64,000 nt of DNA from Thermoplasmata archaeon (GTDB lineage: Archaea; Thermoplasmatota; Thermoplasmata; Thermoplasmatales; Thermoplasmataceae), in the NCBI GenBank assembly GCA_021806235.1, contig JAJZXU010000024.1, positions 123,408-187,407 of the forward strand. Reading direction: 5' to 3'. The translations under genes were made by a program, and so were the position numbers. Under the pieces are notes generated by a model. It was not told the DNA's origin and did no database searches. It was given only the letters and a program-made list of their open reading frames with translations. Positions 8,378-17,300 of the stretch are shown here, piece after piece; position 1 is the stretch's first letter; each line of letters opens with the position of its first letter.

Positions 8378-8433
8378 GGTGGCATCCACACAGGTTTTAG
8401 CTGTGGGAGTATGCCGGATTAACTGATGCCACC
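8378..8433 (-). other. IS605-like hairpin remnant at the 3' end of the UbiA gene
   Basis: A 56-nt segment closed by a perfect 9-bp inverted repeat (GGTGGCATC at 8378-8386 with GATGCCACC at 8425-8433). On the minus strand it contains an inner hairpin, CCCACAG / CTGTGTGG, with one bulged T, followed by GGATGCCAC. This parallels the right-end hairpin at 2901-2920 and its GGATGTCAC tail. It overlaps the last codons and stop of the UbiA gene. It may be a transposon-end relic, or simply a transcript-end stem-loop. Confidence 0.4.
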
Positions 8434-9234
8434 AAGCAAAAAGGAAAACATGCCAAATATCATTGCAAACTTTGATATTTTCTCCCCCTTTGAAATGTTG
8501 GTATTCATTAATACTATCGTTGATAAGAATATGAAATCATCAAATATTACCGCTATTAAATAGTATACTGATAGTATTTTCAGGTAATATGGCAGATATG
8601 ATGTGGATATTGTAATGATTACAAATATTGAGGATAGTATTTTTGCATTTTTAATTCCATATTTCTTTGGAAATGTAATTCTATCTATATCTCCATTGAT
8701 ATCCTCAATATCCTTCATGATCTCTCTTGACATGTTGGAAAACATTGCGAGCAAAAATAATAAAAACATCTCTAATAATGAATCTGTGATAAAACCACCG
8801 TATAAAAAGATCATGCCTATCAATAAACTTATTGTAAAATTACCGGTTAGCCCCATCTTTTTTGTTTTAAATTCATAACTTATAAGTAATAACTCTGCAA
8901 TTATTACAACAATGCTTATCTCCAGTGAAATAAATATGGAAAATATAAATCCTAAAATAAAAAATATTAAAAAGGCATAAAATGCATGTTTCTTTGTAAT
9001 TGTACCCTGTGGCAATGGTCTGTCAGGGTGATTTTTTTTATCAATTTCATAATCGCTGATATCATTGATTATGTTGCCTCCTGCAGTAACAAAAAACACA
9101 CTTAATGCACCCACGGTCAATGGAAATATATAATCTAAAATATGGACATTAACCGCAATAAATCCAACTATGTATATTGAAAATAAACCCATAAAGCCGT
9201 TAACCGGCCTCATGATTTTTAACCATTTATTCAT
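8419..9234 (-). CDS. UbiA prenyltransferase, probable digeranylgeranylglyceryl phosphate synthase
   Basis: A 271-residue polytopic membrane protein with 7-9 predicted helices. The UbiA signature is seen at about residues 54-77: Asn-Ile-Ile-Asn-Asp-Ile-Ser-Asp-Tyr-Glu-Ile-Asp, then His-Pro-Asp-Arg-Pro-Leu-Pro. A second Asp-rich site (Asp-Ile-Glu-Asp-Ile-Asn-Gly-Asp) is near residue 178. These are the metal-prenyl-diphosphate sites. Next to a GGGP synthase, the expected reaction is transfer of the second geranylgeranyl chain to GGGP. Other UbiA roles such as quinone synthesis cannot be excluded, but the context favours lipid synthesis. The last codons overlap a hairpin (8378-8433), so the C-terminus could have been altered by an insertion. 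Confidence 0.85.
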   Translation of the reverse strand: MNKWLKIMRPVNGFMGLFSIYIVGFIAVNVHILDYIFPLTVGALSVFFVTAGGNIINDISDYEIDKKNHPDRPLPQGTITKKHAFYAFLIFFILGFIFSIFISLEISIVVIIAELLLISYEFKTKKMGLTGNFTISLLIGMIFLYGGFITDSLLEMFLLFLLAMFSNMSREIMKDIEDINGDIDRITFPKKYGIKNAKILSSIFVIITISTSYLPYYLKILSVYYLIAVIFDDFIFLSTIVLMNTNISKGEKISKFAMIFGMFSFLLGGIS

Positions 9235-9512
9235 TCAATGCTAATATATAGGTTAAACATATATTTTTTTATTTACGAGATGTTATCAGTATCAATTATT
9301 TATATTAATTTATATGTTTTATCGGTAATAATAAAGTTTGGAGGGCAGTAGCAGGCAACTATTTAATTATTGCTATATAAACACATACTTTGAATTAAAC
9401 TAAAATCTAAGTTTATCGCCGTATACCTACTGAAAGTATAAGATCATGGACAATACCTATAAAAGGCTTTAATTTACTGTTATAAATAATAAATATTGAT
9501 CATAAAATTATG
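9235..9512. other. Noncoding divergent region
   Basis: A/T-rich spacer between the minus-strand lipid genes and the plus-strand binding-protein gene. It must hold the promoter of the UbiA/GGGPS unit (A/T-rich sequence just above 9234). A more G-rich island near 9340-9358 (GGAGGGCAGTAGCAGGCAAC) has no coding sense that I can see. No RNA gene or repeat was recognised. Confidence 0.4.
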
Positions 9513-9513
9513 G

Positions 9514-9528
9514 CAAAATATTATATAC
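9514..9528 (+). promoter_or_regulatory. TATA box of the first peptide-binding protein gene
   Basis: AAAATATTATATACT with the core TTATATA at 9521-9527. Its centre lies 26 nt before the ATG at 9550, so the transcript is predicted to be leaderless. The same TATTATATA core stands at the same distance from the paralogous gene at 12986. Confidence 0.6.
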
Positions 9529-9549
9529 TACATTTTACTTATTTATTTA

Positions 9550-11559
9550 ATGGTTAGTAAAAATGTTAAGATAATTATAGCTATAGTGATAGCCGTGATA
9601 ATGGTTGGGACAGCATTTGCAGTTTTATACCATCCCAAAGCACCTTTTACAGATGTATCACAGACAGCAGCACCACAACAGTTGGACCCGGCAACAGGAT
9701 TCTTTACGACAAACGGTCCTCTGTTTACGGCTCTTTTTCAGGAGTTAGTGGGATTTAATGGCAGTAGTAGTAATGTAGTTCCGGTTTTAGCACATAATTA
9801 CACAAACTATAAAGATCAGAATTATACATTTAACCTGAGAACGTACGCAAAATTCAGCAATAACCAGTCAGTAAATGCCTCCGCTATATGGTTCTCATTT
9901 TATAGGGGTTTAATAATGGCTCAGGGACCATACGTCGCAGATTATTCTGGTATATTATTCAGTGGCACAGCTTATAGCAACACAACGATAGCTCTTCCAT
10001 GGGGAACTATAGATGCACTTGAATCGGCAGGTTATACAATAAACGGCAAAAATATGACAGATAACTATACAATAGCAGCCAAGGATTTAGATACTATATT
10101 ATCGCACTTCAACTACAATTCAACAGAAATGAAGGTAATGTCATATAAGAACCAGGCATTAGTAGTTAATTCAAACTATAATGTATCAATAAACACACTG
10201 CACAAATATGCATTCCTATTACAGGATATAGCAGGATGGTGGGGTGCAATAGTTGAACCATCATATATAGATGCACATGGTGGCGTTAAATACAATTCCC
10301 CAAGTTCGTATATAAACTTAAACGGTGCAATAGGATCAGGGCCATACATAATATCCAGTGTCGGAAAAGGATTCTCAACAATAACATTAAAGGCAAATCC
10401 AAACTACTGGGTAAGCAGCACTGCAATATCAAACGGAACTGTACCATCAATAGCACAGCCGGCACATATAACACCGATAGTAATAAAATATGGCTTATCC
10501 CATACAAGTAGAGTTGCCACCTTTGATAAGAACCAATCACAGATATCCACAGTAGCACCGAGTTCATTCAAGAATATAATAGGCAGTTATTACAATAAAG
10601 CAGATGCCAATGGAAAGCTTGCCAAATCATATTCAGAAATAGGTACATTTTATATATCTATGAATGTTGGTAGGTCATATACAAACAATACACATTTCAG
10701 GCAGGCACTATACGATGCATTGAATTATTCAAAGGAATATGCTATATATAATAACAATTACAATGGCACACCTGAGGCTTTCCAGGAATTAGGACCTCTA
10801 TCTCCGGGTTATGGCCATGCCTTCTACAATCCAAACAATTATCCACTGGCAAAACAGAACCTTAAGGGTGCAATACAGAATATATCGGCAGCGGGAAATG
10901 AATTACATTTCTATGTAACAATAAATGGCCATAAGTATGGTGACACATCAGGTACAGATCTATCCTCTCATACATTCACACTTACCGGCATATCACCGGC
11001 AACATCACTTGAAACATCGCAGTTAACAATAGCGATAGATTCCTTTAAATCCCATCTCGGTTTAACTTTTGGCACACACTACTCTACTGAGTCAACAGTA
11101 TCTGGATGGACAAACGCAACAGCAACACCGCATTTTGTTGATCTCGGATGGCTACCGGATTATCCGGATCCAATAGGACAGCAGCTAATAGATGTATACG
11201 ACAACAGTACAGGAGGAGCGTTTGGTGGAAATGATGCATGGGTAAACAATTCAACCTTACAGAAAGATTTTGCAACCCTCGACTTTAAAAATGCAACGGC
11301 CCAGGCACAGGAAATGAAAAACGTTTCAAAGGTAGTATATAACCAATATGCATATATGTGGTTACCAATGCCATATAATATATATTTTGTACAGCCATAT
11401 ATACACAACTTTGTATGGAATCCATTTGTAGGATACTTCTATAACTTAATGACCATATCATACAAGGGTGGAAATAGCCCCTCATCGATGTCCTCATATG
11501 CTATGCCAGTATACACTGCAATGACATCAATATTCATGGCGGGAGTAAAAATATTCTAA
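9550..11559 (+). CDS. Oligopeptide ABC transporter substrate-binding protein (copy 1)
   Basis: A family-5 (Opp/Dpp-type) solute-binding lipoprotein-like protein, 669 residues from the ATG at 9550. Residues 8-27 are an uncleaved-looking membrane anchor (Ile-Ile-Ala-Ile-Val-Ile-Ala-Val-Ile-Met-Val-Gly). The remainder is extracellular, with the typical Leu-Asp-Pro-Ala-Thr-Gly near residue 45, Asn-Pro-Asn-Tyr-Trp, and His-Phe-Arg-Gln-Ala-Leu-Tyr-Asp-Ala-Leu-Asn near residue 390. It has many Asn-X-Ser/Thr sequons, fitting an N-glycosylated acidophile surface. The central 1296 bp are identical to copy 2 at 12986, pointing to recent gene conversion. Its permease partners are probably the operon at 15390-19258 on the other strand. 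Confidence 0.93.
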   Translation: MVSKNVKIIIAIVIAVIMVGTAFAVLYHPKAPFTDVSQTAAPQQLDPATGFFTTNGPLFTALFQELVGFNGSSSNVVPVLAHNYTNYKDQNYTFNLRTYAKFSNNQSVNASAIWFSFYRGLIMAQGPYVADYSGILFSGTAYSNTTIALPWGTIDALESAGYTINGKNMTDNYTIAAKDLDTILSHFNYNSTEMKVMSYKNQALVVNSNYNVSINTLHKYAFLLQDIAGWWGAIVEPSYIDAHGGVKYNSPSSYINLNGAIGSGPYIISSVGKGFSTITLKANPNYWVSSTAISNGTVPSIAQPAHITPIVIKYGLSHTSRVATFDKNQSQISTVAPSSFKNIIGSYYNKADANGKLAKSYSEIGTFYISMNVGRSYTNNTHFRQALYDALNYSKEYAIYNNNYNGTPEAFQELGPLSPGYGHAFYNPNNYPLAKQNLKGAIQNISAAGNELHFYVTINGHKYGDTSGTDLSSHTFTLTGISPATSLETSQLTIAIDSFKSHLGLTFGTHYSTESTVSGWTNATATPHFVDLGWLPDYPDPIGQQLIDVYDNSTGGAFGGNDAWVNNSTLQKDFATLDFKNATAQAQEMKNVSKVVYNQYAYMWLPMPYNIYFVQPYIHNFVWNPFVGYFYNLMTISYKGGNSPSSMSSYAMPVYTAMTSIFMAGVKIF

Positions 11560-11564
11560 AATTA

Positions 11565-11584
11565 TTTTTAACCTATTTTTTTTT
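11565..11584 (+). terminator. T-run terminator after binding protein copy 1
   Basis: The sequence after the stop ends in nine consecutive T (11576-11584), the archaeal oligo-T type of terminator. No hairpin is needed or seen. Confidence 0.45.
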
Positions 11585-11737
11585 AAATTTTAATTTCTTG
11601 GTCTAAAATTGTGGAATCAGTTATTTTACAGATTTATTATTATATTTTATTGATACATATTACCGTGATGATATTTTATAGCTTGAGTTCGCCAAATGAA
11701 CTTGCCATACTGCTATTTGCCAGATGATTTTTTTACA

Positions 11738-11974
11738 TTATTGCCACCTCAATTTCAGTGTTTTATCTTCATATCCATTGATGAAATCACCAGATAAATC
11801 GGTTATCTGCGGTGTAATGTTGATTATTATATAGAATCTGAAGTCAAATTTCAGGTATACAACCGTTTTTGCACACGGAATCAGGTACCTTCTGGATAGT
11901 TTTATATTTACTATGCCTGTCTTCCTTTTCTCCTCAAAATGGATGCCGAATTTATTATGAAATCGGTGAGGAAA
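11738..11974 (-). pseudogene. Possible gene remnant, unrecognised
   Basis: An open frame of about 75 codons on the minus strand without a credible start: it is preceded by an in-frame stop, and no ATG lies in it. Its composition is protein-like (Phe-Gly-Ile-His-Phe-Glu-Glu-Lys-Arg-Lys, later Thr-Pro-Gln-Ile-Thr-Asp-Leu-Ser-Gly). It could be the tail of a deleted gene such as a transposase. It is the only structured content of the 11.6-12.0 kb spacer. Confidence 0.2.
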
Positions 11975-12030
11975 TCAAACAAAAGGTATCACAAATATGG
12001 CGAAGTCAAGTTAATAATATATAATAAACT

Positions 12031-12723
12031 TTATAATTTTAATAATCTTCCAAATTCTATTTTTTCATCCGTGGTTATCCCATGCAATCTCAACGTTGAT
12101 GATATAATTGCCTCTCCATGATTTAATTTTGCCCTATACATATCACTGTATTCTGATTTTTCTTTATTTTTATAATAATTTAGATAATACAGTGGTGCTT
12201 CTTTATTTATCTTTGATATTGATAATATGAGCAGATTCAATGAGGATTCTGTATAATTATTCATCAAATCATATACTGATTCAATACCGTATCTTGAAAC
12301 ATAATGCAACGCCAATTCTGTATCAGATGCATCATATTTATAATTCAATTTTATTTTTAATTTATCCTCGGATGCCAATCCATTATGTGCCATAAAGATA
12401 ACATTATCACCGTAATTGTCCATGAATGGATGTGAATACACGACACCCATATGTTTTTTACCGGAAGCCTTTCTTGCCAGAAAAATCGCATAAATGTTTC
12501 CATCGATTTCGGGCAATTTAACATTTTCCTCATAAATTGGTTTTTCCGATCTGTAATAATATATGTCACTATTATTATATATAACATATCCAAAACCATC
12601 CGGATGGTTGCCATATCCAAATTGACTCCCTATTGTATCATTCCTTGCAGATTCTATCAATGCCTTATATAATTTATTTAGTTCGTTCATTGAATTGCCT
12701 TTATAGGCAAACATTCTACACAT
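12031..12723 (-). CDS. Class II glutamine amidotransferase-like protein
   Basis: A 230-residue Ntn-hydrolase of the YafJ/GatII type. Cys2 directly follows the initiator Met, so after Met removal Cys becomes the N-terminal nucleophile; the Cys-Arg-Met-Phe-Ala start is the family hallmark. Further matches are a Pro-Asp-Gly-Phe-Gly stretch near residue 43, Ala-Arg-Lys-Ala-Ser, a His-Pro-Phe, and a His-Asn-Gly near residue 120. The substrate is unknown: such stand-alone domains hydrolyse glutamine or a related amide. It lies between the two peptide-binding protein genes on the opposite strand, with no obvious functional link. Confidence 0.85.
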   Translation of the reverse strand: MCRMFAYKGNSMNELNKLYKALIESARNDTIGSQFGYGNHPDGFGYVIYNNSDIYYYRSEKPIYEENVKLPEIDGNIYAIFLARKASGKKHMGVVYSHPFMDNYGDNVIFMAHNGLASEDKLKIKLNYKYDASDTELALHYVSRYGIESVYDLMNNYTESSLNLLILSISKINKEAPLYYLNYYKNKEKSEYSDMYRAKLNHGEAIISSTLRLHGITTDEKIEFGRLLKL

Positions 12724-12951
12724 TTTTATGGATATTTTTATTAAATATATAATTTATGATAATTTTATTGAATTTTTTATATGTATATTAAATAATAAAT
12801 TATTTTTATCTACACCGTATATTATTTATACAATACTGAACAAAAATTCTATATGGAATAATTCACATTCACATGCTGTATAAAAATTTAAACAGTGTTA
12901 AATTGATTTATTATTTTAATAAATTCCATCATAAAATTATAAATAGCAACA

Positions 12952-12966
12952 ATAATATTATATATT
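12952..12966 (+). promoter_or_regulatory. TATA box of the second peptide-binding protein gene
   Basis: ATAATATTATATATT, core TTATATA at 12958-12964, centred 25 nt before the ATG at 12986. A leaderless transcript is predicted. It closely resembles the box at 9514-9528, although the surrounding upstream DNA is different. Confidence 0.6.
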
Positions 12967-12985
12967 ATTCAAAATTATATTTTTA

Positions 12986-14986
12986 ATGGTTAGTAAAAAT
13001 GTTAAGATAATTATAGCTATAGTAGTAGCCGTGATAATGGTTGGGACAGCATTTGCAGTTTTATACCACCCCCCAAAGACACCTTTTACAGATGTATCAC
13101 AGACAGCGGCACCACCAAGTCTTGACCCTGCAACAGGATTCTTTACTACAAACGGACCATTGTTTGCAGCCGATTTTCAGGAATTGGTAGAGTTTAATGG
13201 TAGTAGTGCTACACAGGTAGTTCCGGTTTTAGCACATAATTACACAAACTATAAAGATCAGAATTATACATTTAACCTGAGAACGTACGCAAAATTCAGC
13301 AATAACCAGTCAGTAAATGCCTCCGCTATATGGTTCTCATTTTATAGGGGTTTAATAATGGCTCAGGGACCATACGTCGCAGATTATTCTGGTATATTAT
13401 TCAGTGGCACAGCTTATAGCAACACAACGATAGCTCTTCCATGGGGAACTATAGATGCACTTGAATCGGCAGGTTATACAATAAACGGCAAAAATATGAC
13501 AGATAACTATACAATAGCAGCCAAGGATTTAGATACTATATTATCGCACTTCAACTACAATTCAACAGAAATGAAGGTAATGTCATATAAGAACCAGGCA
13601 TTAGTAGTTAATTCAAACTATAATGTATCAATAAACACACTGCACAAATATGCATTCCTATTACAGGATATAGCAGGATGGTGGGGTGCAATAGTTGAAC
13701 CATCATATATAGATGCACATGGTGGCGTTAAATACAATTCCCCAAGTTCGTATATAAACTTAAACGGTGCAATAGGATCAGGGCCATACATAATATCCAG
13801 TGTCGGAAAAGGATTCTCAACAATAACATTAAAGGCAAATCCAAACTACTGGGTAAGCAGCACTGCAATATCAAACGGAACTGTACCATCAATAGCACAG
13901 CCGGCACATATAACACCGATAGTAATAAAATATGGCTTATCCCATACAAGTAGAGTTGCCACCTTTGATAAGAACCAATCACAGATATCCACAGTAGCAC
14001 CGAGTTCATTCAAGAATATAATAGGCAGTTATTACAATAAAGCAGATGCCAATGGAAAGCTTGCCAAATCATATTCAGAAATAGGTACATTTTATATATC
14101 TATGAATGTTGGTAGGTCATATACAAACAATACACATTTCAGGCAGGCACTATACGATGCATTGAATTATTCAAAGGAATATGCTATATATAATAACAAT
14201 TACAATGGCACACCTGAGGCTTTCCAGGAATTAGGACCTCTATCTCCGGGTTATGGCCATGCCTTCTACAATCCAAACAATTATCCACTGGCAAAACAGA
14301 ACCTTAAGGGTGCAATACAGAATATATCGGCAGCGGGAAATGAATTACATTTCTATGTAACAATAAATGGCCATAAGTATGGTGACACATCAGGTACAGA
14401 TCTATCCTCTCATACATTCACACTTACCGGCATATCACCGGCAACATCACTTGAAACATCGCAGTTAACAATAGCGATAGATTCCTTTAAATCCCATCTC
14501 GGTTTAACTTTTAATACCCAATTCGTTCCAGAATCAACAACTGCCGGGTGGAAAACACCTCATTCAACACCACATTTTGTTGACCTAGGGTGGCTACCGG
14601 ATTATTCTGATCCAATAGGGCAGCAATTAATAGATGTATATGATGTAAGTCAGGGAGGTATAGGTAATAAAGCATGGGTGGACAATTCAACCTTACAGCA
14701 TATATTTACAAACCTGGACTTTGAAAACAAAACAGCACAGGAAAAAGCAATGTACGGAGTTCAAAACTTAACATATAATCAATATGCATATATGTGGCTA
14801 CCAATGCCATATGATGTATATTTTGTACAGCCATATATACACAACTTTGTATGGAATCCGTTTGTAGAGTATTTTTATAATTTAATGTACATATCCTACA
14901 AAGGTTCGGTATCACCATCAGCATCTGTTATGCCAGTATACAGTGCAATGACATCAATATTCATGGCGGGAGTAAAAATATTCTAA
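12986..14986 (+). CDS. Oligopeptide ABC transporter substrate-binding protein (copy 2)
   Basis: A 666-residue paralogue of the protein at 9550, with the same membrane anchor, the same family-5 fold and the same C-terminal Ile-Phe-Met-Ala-Gly-Val-Lys-Ile-Phe. Bases 13217-14512 are identical to 9775-11070 without a gap. Divergence is confined to about residues 32-77 (mature N-terminus) and 510-655 (C-terminal lobe). The latter has a distinct run around Asp-Val-Ser-Gln-Gly-Gly-Ile. Since the lobes of family-5 proteins line the ligand site, the two copies may differ in peptide preference; this is inference. The ATG follows a TATA box at leaderless distance. Confidence 0.93.
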   Translation: MVSKNVKIIIAIVVAVIMVGTAFAVLYHPPKTPFTDVSQTAAPPSLDPATGFFTTNGPLFAADFQELVEFNGSSATQVVPVLAHNYTNYKDQNYTFNLRTYAKFSNNQSVNASAIWFSFYRGLIMAQGPYVADYSGILFSGTAYSNTTIALPWGTIDALESAGYTINGKNMTDNYTIAAKDLDTILSHFNYNSTEMKVMSYKNQALVVNSNYNVSINTLHKYAFLLQDIAGWWGAIVEPSYIDAHGGVKYNSPSSYINLNGAIGSGPYIISSVGKGFSTITLKANPNYWVSSTAISNGTVPSIAQPAHITPIVIKYGLSHTSRVATFDKNQSQISTVAPSSFKNIIGSYYNKADANGKLAKSYSEIGTFYISMNVGRSYTNNTHFRQALYDALNYSKEYAIYNNNYNGTPEAFQELGPLSPGYGHAFYNPNNYPLAKQNLKGAIQNISAAGNELHFYVTINGHKYGDTSGTDLSSHTFTLTGISPATSLETSQLTIAIDSFKSHLGLTFNTQFVPESTTAGWKTPHSTPHFVDLGWLPDYSDPIGQQLIDVYDVSQGGIGNKAWVDNSTLQHIFTNLDFENKTAQEKAMYGVQNLTYNQYAYMWLPMPYDVYFVQPYIHNFVWNPFVEYFYNLMYISYKGSVSPSASVMPVYSAMTSIFMAGVKIF

Positions 14987-14988
14987 AA

Positions 14989-15408
14989 TTATTTTTGAAA
15001 TTTAATATTTTTATTTGTTAATTTATCTTCAATATTTTCAAATATTTTTTGACCATTGGGTAAATCCTTTAAAAGATAATTTTTATGTTTTGTAATTATA
15101 TATATGGAAATCAGATTAAATTTTCTCTGGAGAAAACCATCATTTGAAAAAAAATCAGTTATATTTTCATATTTTATTGTGTGTGATGAAAAAAAATTTT
15201 TTACTAATATATAGTCATCATGCACATAAACTCTGTGACTTATTTTATAAAGTATGTAGAAAAATGCAATAATGTAAACAAGTCCAAGGAATATAAAATA
15301 GTTAACAATATTTTTATAATCTATTTCAAGAAAAAATGAAAATATAATAGTAAGTATCGTTATTTTTATTAACGTTTTTTCAATAGTCTTTATCCATAAA
15401 GCCAGCAT
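14989..15408 (-). CDS. Small membrane protein with PH-like (DUF304-type) domain
   Basis: 139 residues: two membrane helices (about 10-27 and 35-55), then a short beta-rich domain beginning His-Arg-Val-Tyr-Val-His-Asp-Asp-Tyr-Ile-Leu-Val-Lys. This is the way bacterial/archaeal PH-like (YdbT/DUF304) domains start. Its start overlaps the end of the ATPase gene at 15390 by 19 bases, so it is the last gene of the transporter operon and may assist or anchor it. The function is unknown. The stop is two bases from the convergent binding-protein gene. Confidence 0.6.
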   Translation of the reverse strand: MLALWIKTIEKTLIKITILTIIFSFFLEIDYKNIVNYFIFLGLVYIIAFFYILYKISHRVYVHDDYILVKNFFSSHTIKYENITDFFSNDGFLQRKFNLISIYIITKHKNYLLKDLPNGQKIFENIEDKLTNKNIKFQK

Positions 15409-16331
15409 AATACCTTGACACCGTTTACATCAACAAATTTCGGTTCTTCTGTTCTACATATGTCCATAACTTTCGGGCATCTATCACTGAATCTACAACC
15501 CTTTGGCAGATCAATAAGGCTTGGCACATCACCGGTAGGTGGTTTTAACTCTTTTTTATTAAAATCGGGAACAGATGAAATGAGCAACTGTGTATATGGG
15601 TGTTTTGGATTCTCTATTATATCTCTGGTTTTACCATATTCAACAATTTTTCCTGCATAAATCACCACAATTTTATCACTTATGTATTTTGCAACACCGA
15701 TATTATGTGTTACAAACATATAACTCAATTTATATTTACTCTGTATATCAAGCAAAAGGTTAAGAATTTGAGCCTGTATGGACTCATCAAGTGCAGATGT
15801 TGGTTCATCCAGTATTAACAGTTTTGGTATTCTTATTAATGAACGTGCTATGGCAACCCTCTGTATCTGTCCTCCGGATAATTCCCTTGGTTCCTTATTC
15901 TTTATTTCATCATAATCTAAACCTACAAGGGATAGAGACCTCCTTACCTCCTTTTCATTAAATTTGCCTAACGGTTCAGTTACAATAGATTTAATTTTCA
16001 TTCTTGGGTTAAGTGATGTATATGGATTTTGAAATACCATAGATGTATTTTTCCTTATTGTATTAATATTCTTTTTTGTAATCTTTGTATTTTCAAAATA
16101 CATCTCTCCAGAGGTCGGATTTTCTATTGTTGAAATAATTTTTCCCATCGTGCTTTTGCCAGATCCCGATTCACCAACCACAGCTAAAATAGTTCCACTT
16201 TCTATATCTATTGATACATCATCAAGAGCCTTTACGTAAAAAACCTTTTTCCTGAAAATTATATCCAGCAATTGCTTTTGTTCTGTAAGATAATATTTTT
16301 TAATGTTTACAAGTGAAATTATATTACTCAT
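15390..16331 (-). CDS. Oligopeptide ABC transporter ATPase (OppF/DppF type)
   Basis: A 313-residue ATP-binding subunit. Walker A Gly-Glu-Ser-Gly-Ser-Gly-Lys-Ser-Thr is near residue 55, the signature Leu-Ser-Gly-Gly-Gln-Ile-Gln-Arg near 152, and Walker B Leu-Leu-Ile-Leu-Asp-Glu-Pro-Thr-Ser-Ala-Leu-Asp near 172. The C-terminal oligopeptide-transporter extension carries Cys-Arg-Phe-Ser-Asp-Arg-Cys-Pro and two more Cys. It pairs with the OppD-type ATPase whose gene overlaps it by eight bases. It is the fourth gene of a minus-strand dppB-C-D-F operon that powers peptide import. Confidence 0.95.
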   Translation of the reverse strand: MSNIISLVNIKKYYLTEQKQLLDIIFRKKVFYVKALDDVSIDIESGTILAVVGESGSGKSTMGKIISTIENPTSGEMYFENTKITKKNINTIRKNTSMVFQNPYTSLNPRMKIKSIVTEPLGKFNEKEVRRSLSLVGLDYDEIKNKEPRELSGGQIQRVAIARSLIRIPKLLILDEPTSALDESIQAQILNLLLDIQSKYKLSYMFVTHNIGVAKYISDKIVVIYAGKIVEYGKTRDIIENPKHPYTQLLISSVPDFNKKELKPPTGDVPSLIDLPKGCRFSDRCPKVMDICRTEEPKFVDVNGVKVLCWLYG

Positions 16332-17292
16332 AAAGCCAGCACCTCACTTTGCCTTCGCTACCTAGTGACAGAAGCGTCGGTTCCTCAACACGACACTTTT
16401 CAAAAACTTTATCGCATCTAGGGTTAAATTTACATCCTTTGGGTAGGTTAAAGAATGAGGGGGGTGCTCCCGGTATGTAGTAAAGCCTTGAGTTACCCTT
16501 ATAATCCACAGGAACACTTTTCAGTAAAGCTGTAGTATATGGGTGCATCGATTTTTTAACCACATCATCTGTATTATTAAGTTCCATTATTCTACCTGCA
16601 TACATAACCATAACCTTATTTGAAATAACATATGCAAGGCTCAAATCATGCGTAATAAATATTATTGACATGTGGATTTTTTTATTCAATTCCTTTAACA
16701 AATTTATAACCTGTGCCTGTATCGTAACATCCAGTGCTGTTGTTGGTTCATCTGCAATAAGCAATTTAGGCTTTAATATAAGTGCCATAGATATTACAAC
16801 CCTCTGTACCTGCCCTCCAGACAACTCGTGTGGATATCTTCTCATTATCTGTTCTGGGTCTGGCAGTCTTACGGAAGTAAGGGACGATATTATTTCATTT
16901 TTTATCTGTTCTTCAGTTAAATTCTCATTATTTCTCTCACTTCTTATTTTCACTGCCTCAGATAACTGGAACCCAACGGTCTTCACAGGATTCAGGCTAT
17001 TTAACGGATTCTGGAAAATCATGAATATTGTCGTACCTCGCATTCCGGTCATTTCCATCTCGTTCAGTGCTAATATGTTTTTTCCATCTATAATTATTTC
17101 TCCACTCTCATTACCCGATGGTGGCAATAATCTTGTTATTGCACCACCAAGCGTGCTTTTGCCAGATCCAGATTCTCCAACTATTGAAACTATATCACCA
17201 CTATTTAACGGTAGTTCAAAGTTATTCAATACTGTTGATAAACCATTCACTGTTTTATATGTAACCTTAAGATTTTTTATTTCAAGAAACAT
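16324..17292 (-). CDS. Oligopeptide ABC transporter ATPase (OppD/DppD type)
   Basis: A 322-residue ATPase. Walker A Gly-Glu-Ser-Gly-Ser-Gly-Lys-Ser-Thr is near residue 38, the signature Leu-Ser-Gly-Gly-Gln-Val-Gln-Arg near 152, and Walker B Leu-Leu-Ile-Ala-Asp-Glu-Pro-Thr-Thr-Ala-Leu-Asp follows. The C-terminal Cys cluster (Cys-Lys-Phe-Asn-Pro-Arg-Cys, then two single Cys) is of the kind that can hold an Fe-S centre in OppD/OppF proteins. A GGTGAAAAA ribosome binding site precedes the start. It lies between the permease and OppF genes in the operon. Confidence 0.95.
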   Translation of the reverse strand: MFLEIKNLKVTYKTVNGLSTVLNNFELPLNSGDIVSIVGESGSGKSTLGGAITRLLPPSGNESGEIIIDGKNILALNEMEMTGMRGTTIFMIFQNPLNSLNPVKTVGFQLSEAVKIRSERNNENLTEEQIKNEIISSLTSVRLPDPEQIMRRYPHELSGGQVQRVVISMALILKPKLLIADEPTTALDVTIQAQVINLLKELNKKIHMSIIFITHDLSLAYVISNKVMVMYAGRIMELNNTDDVVKKSMHPYTTALLKSVPVDYKGNSRLYYIPGAPPSFFNLPKGCKFNPRCDKVFEKCRVEEPTLLSLGSEGKVRCWLYE

Positions 17293-17300
17293 TTTTTCAC

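Noticed and set aside
9340..9360. G-rich island before the first binding-protein gene as a small RNA
   Set aside because: No stable hairpin or conserved box could be drawn.
10286..10567. Identical 93-codon minus-strand frames within the two binding-protein genes (here and at 13728-14009)
   Set aside because: They are antisense of the conserved, identical core of a certain gene; the identity comes from the duplication and no start signal is present.
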